Assembly (NCBI GenBank): GCA_949286445.1
Contig: CASECL010000095.1
Location: forward strand, 1 to 14,939
Direction of reading: 5' to 3'
DNA: 14,939 nt
Source: an uncultured bacterium
GTDB taxonomy: Bacteria > Verrucomicrobiota > Lentisphaeria > Victivallales > Victivallaceae
Positions 12,608 to 14,939 of this stretch are shown here, piece after piece. Below the pieces are notes generated by a model that saw only the letters and a program-made list of their open reading frames with translations, made no database searches and was not told the DNA's origin. Both the position numbers and the translations under genes were made by a program. Position 1 is the first letter of the stretch; every line of letters begins with the position of its first letter.

Positions 12608-14494
12608 ATGGCAGTAAGAAAATTCAAAGCGGAAACCAAGCAGATCCTTGATCTGATGATTCATTCGCTCTATTCCAACAAAGACATATTCCTGCGTGAA
12701 CTTATCGCCAACGCCGCCGACGCCATTGATAAATGCCGTTTCGAGTCGCTGACCGATGCCAAACTGGTTCAGGACTGGAAAATCCGGGTCGAACCGGACA
12801 AAAACCGCAATGTTCTGGTAGTTTCCGATAACGGAATCGGCATGACCGAGGCCGAAGCAGTGGAAAACCTCGGCAGCATCGGAAAGAGCGGCACCAGAGC
12901 ATTTTTGAAAGAACTGGAGGAAAAAGGCGAAAAAGCATCGCTTCCGGAGTTGATCGGACAATTCGGGGTGGGATTTTATTCTGCTTTCATGGTGGCTGAC
13001 AAGGTAGAGGTTCTCACCCGCAAGGCCGGCAGTGAAGATCCCAAAAGCGCAGTGCTCTGGTCCAGCGACGGCGGCGGAGAATACCATCTTTCTCCGGCGG
13101 AAAAAGAAACCACCGGTACAGAAATCACCCTCCACCTCCGCGAAGATGCCAAAATTTACCTGGAAAGCTGGAAGATAAGCGAAATTGTCAACCGTTACTC
13201 CGACTTTATCGCCTACCCCATCGCCACGACTTCAGTCAAGGTAAATGAGGACAAAACTGAAACGGTCGAAGAAAAAATTCTCAATTCCCAGAAAGCGATC
13301 TGGCTCCGGAAACCCTCCGAAGTCACCGAGGAGGAACACAAGAGTTTTCTGGCCCATCTTTCCCACTGGGGCGGCGGGGAATATACCAAAAGCATCTTCA
13401 TGTCCGCCGAAGGCACCAGCGAATTCAAAGCGTTGCTGTATCTGCCGAAAAATGTCCAGTACAATATTTTCATGCCGGAACTGCAGAAAAAAGGCCTTCA
13501 GCTCTATGTAAAACGGGTGTTTATCACCGATGAGTGCAAGGAACTGCTGCCGGATTATCTGCGTTTTGTCAAAGGCGTGGTGGATTCCAGCGATCTTCCC
13601 CTCAACGTATCCCGGGAAATTCTCCAGGAAAACAGCCATATCCGCAAGATTGAAAAAGCTCTGGTCAGCCGGATTTTGAGCGAACTCAAAAAAATGCGGG
13701 ATGATGAACCGGAAGTTTACACCGGATTTTTCCGTGAATTCGGCAAAATACTCAAGGAGGGTCTGCATACCGATTACGCCAATGCGGAAAAACTCAAGGA
13801 TCTGGTAATGTATGAAACGCTCAATCATGAACCCGGCAAACTGGTTTCTCTGGCGGAATACGTCCGGGAAATGCCGGAAAGCCAGAAAGAGATCTATTAC
13901 ATCACCGGAGAAAAGGGCGATGTTCTGCGCACCAGTCCTGCGGTGGAAGCCTACAAAAAACAGCACTATGATGTGCTTTTGATGACCGATCCTATTGACG
14001 AATGGGTAATGCAGTCGCTTATCCAGTACGCCAAGAAGACTTTCAAGTGCGTCAACAAGGGAGATTTTGAAACCGACGACGAGGCAAAGAAATCTCTGGA
14101 TGAACTCAAAACCAAACATGAAGATTTTCTGAAGAAACTTCAGGAAGCCTTGAAAGACAAAGTTTCCGAAGTCCGCTTCACCGTCCGTCTCTCCGACTCC
14201 CCCTGCTGTCTGGTGTCGGCGGAAAACGCCATGAGCCCCCATCTGGAGAGACTGTTCAAGGCTCTTAACCAGCAGGTGCCGACCCAGAAACGCATTCTGG
14301 AAATCAATGGCGATCATCAGCTGATTAAAGCTCTGATGACACTGGATGACAAATCTGACAACGGCATTTCCTTCAATGACTATGCGGAACTGCTTTATGA
14401 CCAGTCATTGCTGGCGGAGGGCAGTCCCATTGCCGATGCCGCGAAATTCAACCGCAATCTGACGGCGGCTTTGCTGCTGGGTCTGAAAAAGTGA
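12608..14494 (+). CDS. htpG: Molecular chaperone HtpG (bacterial Hsp90)
   Basis: This is a cytosolic ATP-dependent dimeric chaperone that remodels client proteins, often with DnaK. The N-terminal GHKL ATPase has catalytic Glu31 and Mg-binding Asn35 in LRELIANAADAIDK, Asp74 in SDNGIGM and the lid glycines GQFGVGFYSAF (117-127). The middle domain has the catalytic-loop Arg336 in LPLNVSREILQ, at the same number as in E. coli HtpG. The C-terminal dimerisation domain ends in the typical SPIADAAKFNRNLTAALLLGL. The 628 residues match the family (E. coli 624), and there is no eukaryotic charged linker or MEEVD tail. The ATG has AAGGAG seven bases upstream. I found no sigma32-like promoter or CIRCE repeat in the 151-nt gap. 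The region does contain a large hairpin and a small ORF that may influence translation. The stop overlaps the GTG of the following ABC ATPase gene. Confidence 0.97.
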   Translation: MAVRKFKAETKQILDLMIHSLYSNKDIFLRELIANAADAIDKCRFESLTDAKLVQDWKIRVEPDKNRNVLVVSDNGIGMTEAEAVENLGSIGKSGTRAFLKELEEKGEKASLPELIGQFGVGFYSAFMVADKVEVLTRKAGSEDPKSAVLWSSDGGGEYHLSPAEKETTGTEITLHLREDAKIYLESWKISEIVNRYSDFIAYPIATTSVKVNEDKTETVEEKILNSQKAIWLRKPSEVTEEEHKSFLAHLSHWGGGEYTKSIFMSAEGTSEFKALLYLPKNVQYNIFMPELQKKGLQLYVKRVFITDECKELLPDYLRFVKGVVDSSDLPLNVSREILQENSHIRKIEKALVSRILSELKKMRDDEPEVYTGFFREFGKILKEGLHTDYANAEKLKDLVMYETLNHEPGKLVSLAEYVREMPESQKEIYYITGEKGDVLRTSPAVEAYKKQHYDVLLMTDPIDEWVMQSLIQYAKKTFKCVNKGDFETDDEAKKSLDELKTKHEDFLKKLQEALKDKVSEVRFTVRLSDSPCCLVSAENAMSPHLERLFKALNQQVPTQKRILEINGDHQLIKALMTLDDKSDNGISFNDYAELLYDQSLLAEGSPIADAAKFNRNLTAALLLGLKK

Positions 14495-14939
14495 AGATAA
14501 TTGATATAAAAAATCTTTCATTTACCTACCCGGGTAACAGTTTTCCCACCCTGGAAAATGTCAATCTGGAGATGTTTTCCGGGGAGAATTACTGTATTGT
14601 CGGACCTAACGGCGGCGGTAAAAGCACTTTGCTGCACCTGATACTCGGATTGCTCAATCCCGGTTCCGGCAGTATTGAGCTTTTCGGCGGAAAACCGGAA
14701 AAAACGGTTGATCAGGTCGGTTTTATGGCACAGTATTTCAAACTGGATTCCCTCTTTCCCATTACCGTGCTGGACGTGGTGCTGGAGGGCAGGCTCAAAG
14801 GTGTTTTCCCGCTCCATTTCAGCCGGAAAGACCGGGAAATCGCCCTTGAAGCACTGGCCGAACTGGGCATGGAAAAACTGGCGCATGAAAGTTTTTCCGC
14901 CCTTTCCGGCGGTCAGCGGCAGCGGGTGCTGCTGGCCCG
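14491..14939 (+). CDS. ABC transporter ATP-binding protein, ZnuC/MntB-like, 3'-truncated
   Basis: This is the cytosolic ATPase of a probable zinc/manganese importer; the window ends after 149 codons. It begins MKIIDIKNLSFTYPG, then Walker A GPNGGGKST (38-46), Q-loop VGFMAQY (Gln81), and signature LSGGQRQR (138-145). Walker B and the switch His lie beyond the edge. The triple-Gly Walker A and the stretch FPITVLDVVLEGR are typical of ZnuC/MntB/TroB-type ATPases (usually FPISVLDVVLMGR), and this is why a metal substrate is proposed. The start is GTG, overlapping the htpG TGA by 4 nt (GTGA), with no clear ribosome-binding site, so translation probably depends on coupling to htpG. Other ABC-importer substrates cannot be ruled out without the permease and binding-protein genes, expected just downstream. 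Confidence 0.85.
   Translation, partial: MKIIDIKNLSFTYPGNSFPTLENVNLEMFSGENYCIVGPNGGGKSTLLHLILGLLNPGSGSIELFGGKPEKTVDQVGFMAQYFKLDSLFPITVLDVVLEGRLKGVFPLHFSRKDREIALEALAELGMEKLAHESFSALSGGQRQRVLLA

Noticed and set aside
13232..14317. Long open frame (361 codons) on the minus strand opposite htpG
   Set aside because: It is a shadow of htpG, and the composition (runs of Phe/Gln/Gly) reflects reversed Hsp90 codons.
14518..14886. Minus-strand open frame of 122 codons near the right edge
   Set aside because: The + strand in this interval encodes an ABC ATPase with Walker A, Q-loop and signature motif, so the minus-strand frame is a shadow.
1..14939. Frequent CCGGAA/TTCCGG hexamers throughout the window
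   Set aside because: They are spread through all coding frames and fit codon preference (CCG GAA, TTC CGG) rather than a placed repeat or uptake signal. A genome-wide count would be needed to claim more.

Overview
The window carries ten protein-coding genes, all on the + strand. Two of them run off the window edges (gyrA at the left, a metal-type ABC ATPase at the right). I saw no rRNA, tRNA, CRISPR array, insertion sequence or phage gene. The gene content is mostly core bacterial: both DNA gyrase subunits, dihydropteroate synthase, the c-di-AMP synthase CdaA with its YbbR/CdaR partner, a phosphofructokinase, a calcineurin-like phosphoesterase, a YdbH-like AsmA-family protein, a YnbE/YdbL-like lipoprotein, HtpG (Hsp90), and a ZnuC/MntB-like ABC ATPase. 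YdbH/YnbE/YdbL homologues and a lipobox point to a diderm (Gram-negative) envelope. CdaA-YbbR shows c-di-AMP signalling. GyrB carries the long TOPRIM insertion seen in many Gram-negatives. Together with the gene order this would fit a PVC-superphylum bacterium (for example Lentisphaerota). That placement is only a guess.

Layout. Positions 1-5014 look like one transcription unit, gyrA-folP-cdaA-ybbR, with gaps of 78, 17 and 3 nt. A perfect G7/C7 hairpin sits just ahead of the folP ribosome-binding site. gyrB (5145-7601) follows a 130-nt gap holding a bulged hairpin and an A6CGT6 palindrome. The phosphofructokinase gene follows 36 nt later. The 168-nt gap at 8760-8927 is full of inverted repeats, and one arm could instead pair with the ribosome-binding site of the TTG-started phosphoesterase gene. 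The 167-nt gap at 9738-9904 holds a hairpin, the best sigma70-type promoter in the window (TTGAAA-17-TATATT) and a 17-codon leader ORF ahead of the YdbH-like gene. That gene overlaps the YnbE/YdbL-like lipoprotein gene by 4 nt (ATGA). The 151-nt gap ahead of htpG holds a large hairpin and a basic 30-codon ORF that ends on the htpG ribosome-binding site. htpG overlaps the ABC ATPase gene by 4 nt (GTGA). No gap exceeds 300 bases.

How the genes work together: gyrA and gyrB supply DNA supercoiling and bracket a folate/c-di-AMP cassette. In better-studied bacteria, CdaA with a YbbR-domain protein ties c-di-AMP synthesis to turgor and cell-wall control. The YdbH-like protein and the lipoprotein probably form an inner-to-outer-membrane lipid bridge. 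In Escherichia coli three separate genes (ydbH, ynbE, ydbL) do this; here YnbE-like and YdbL-like parts appear joined in one polypeptide.

I found no wholly new multi-gene system. The observations most worth checking are the possible RNA switch at 8769-8930, the YnbE-YdbL fusion, the altered phosphofructokinase active site, the two leader ORFs and the acidic insertion in the GyrA C-terminal domain.
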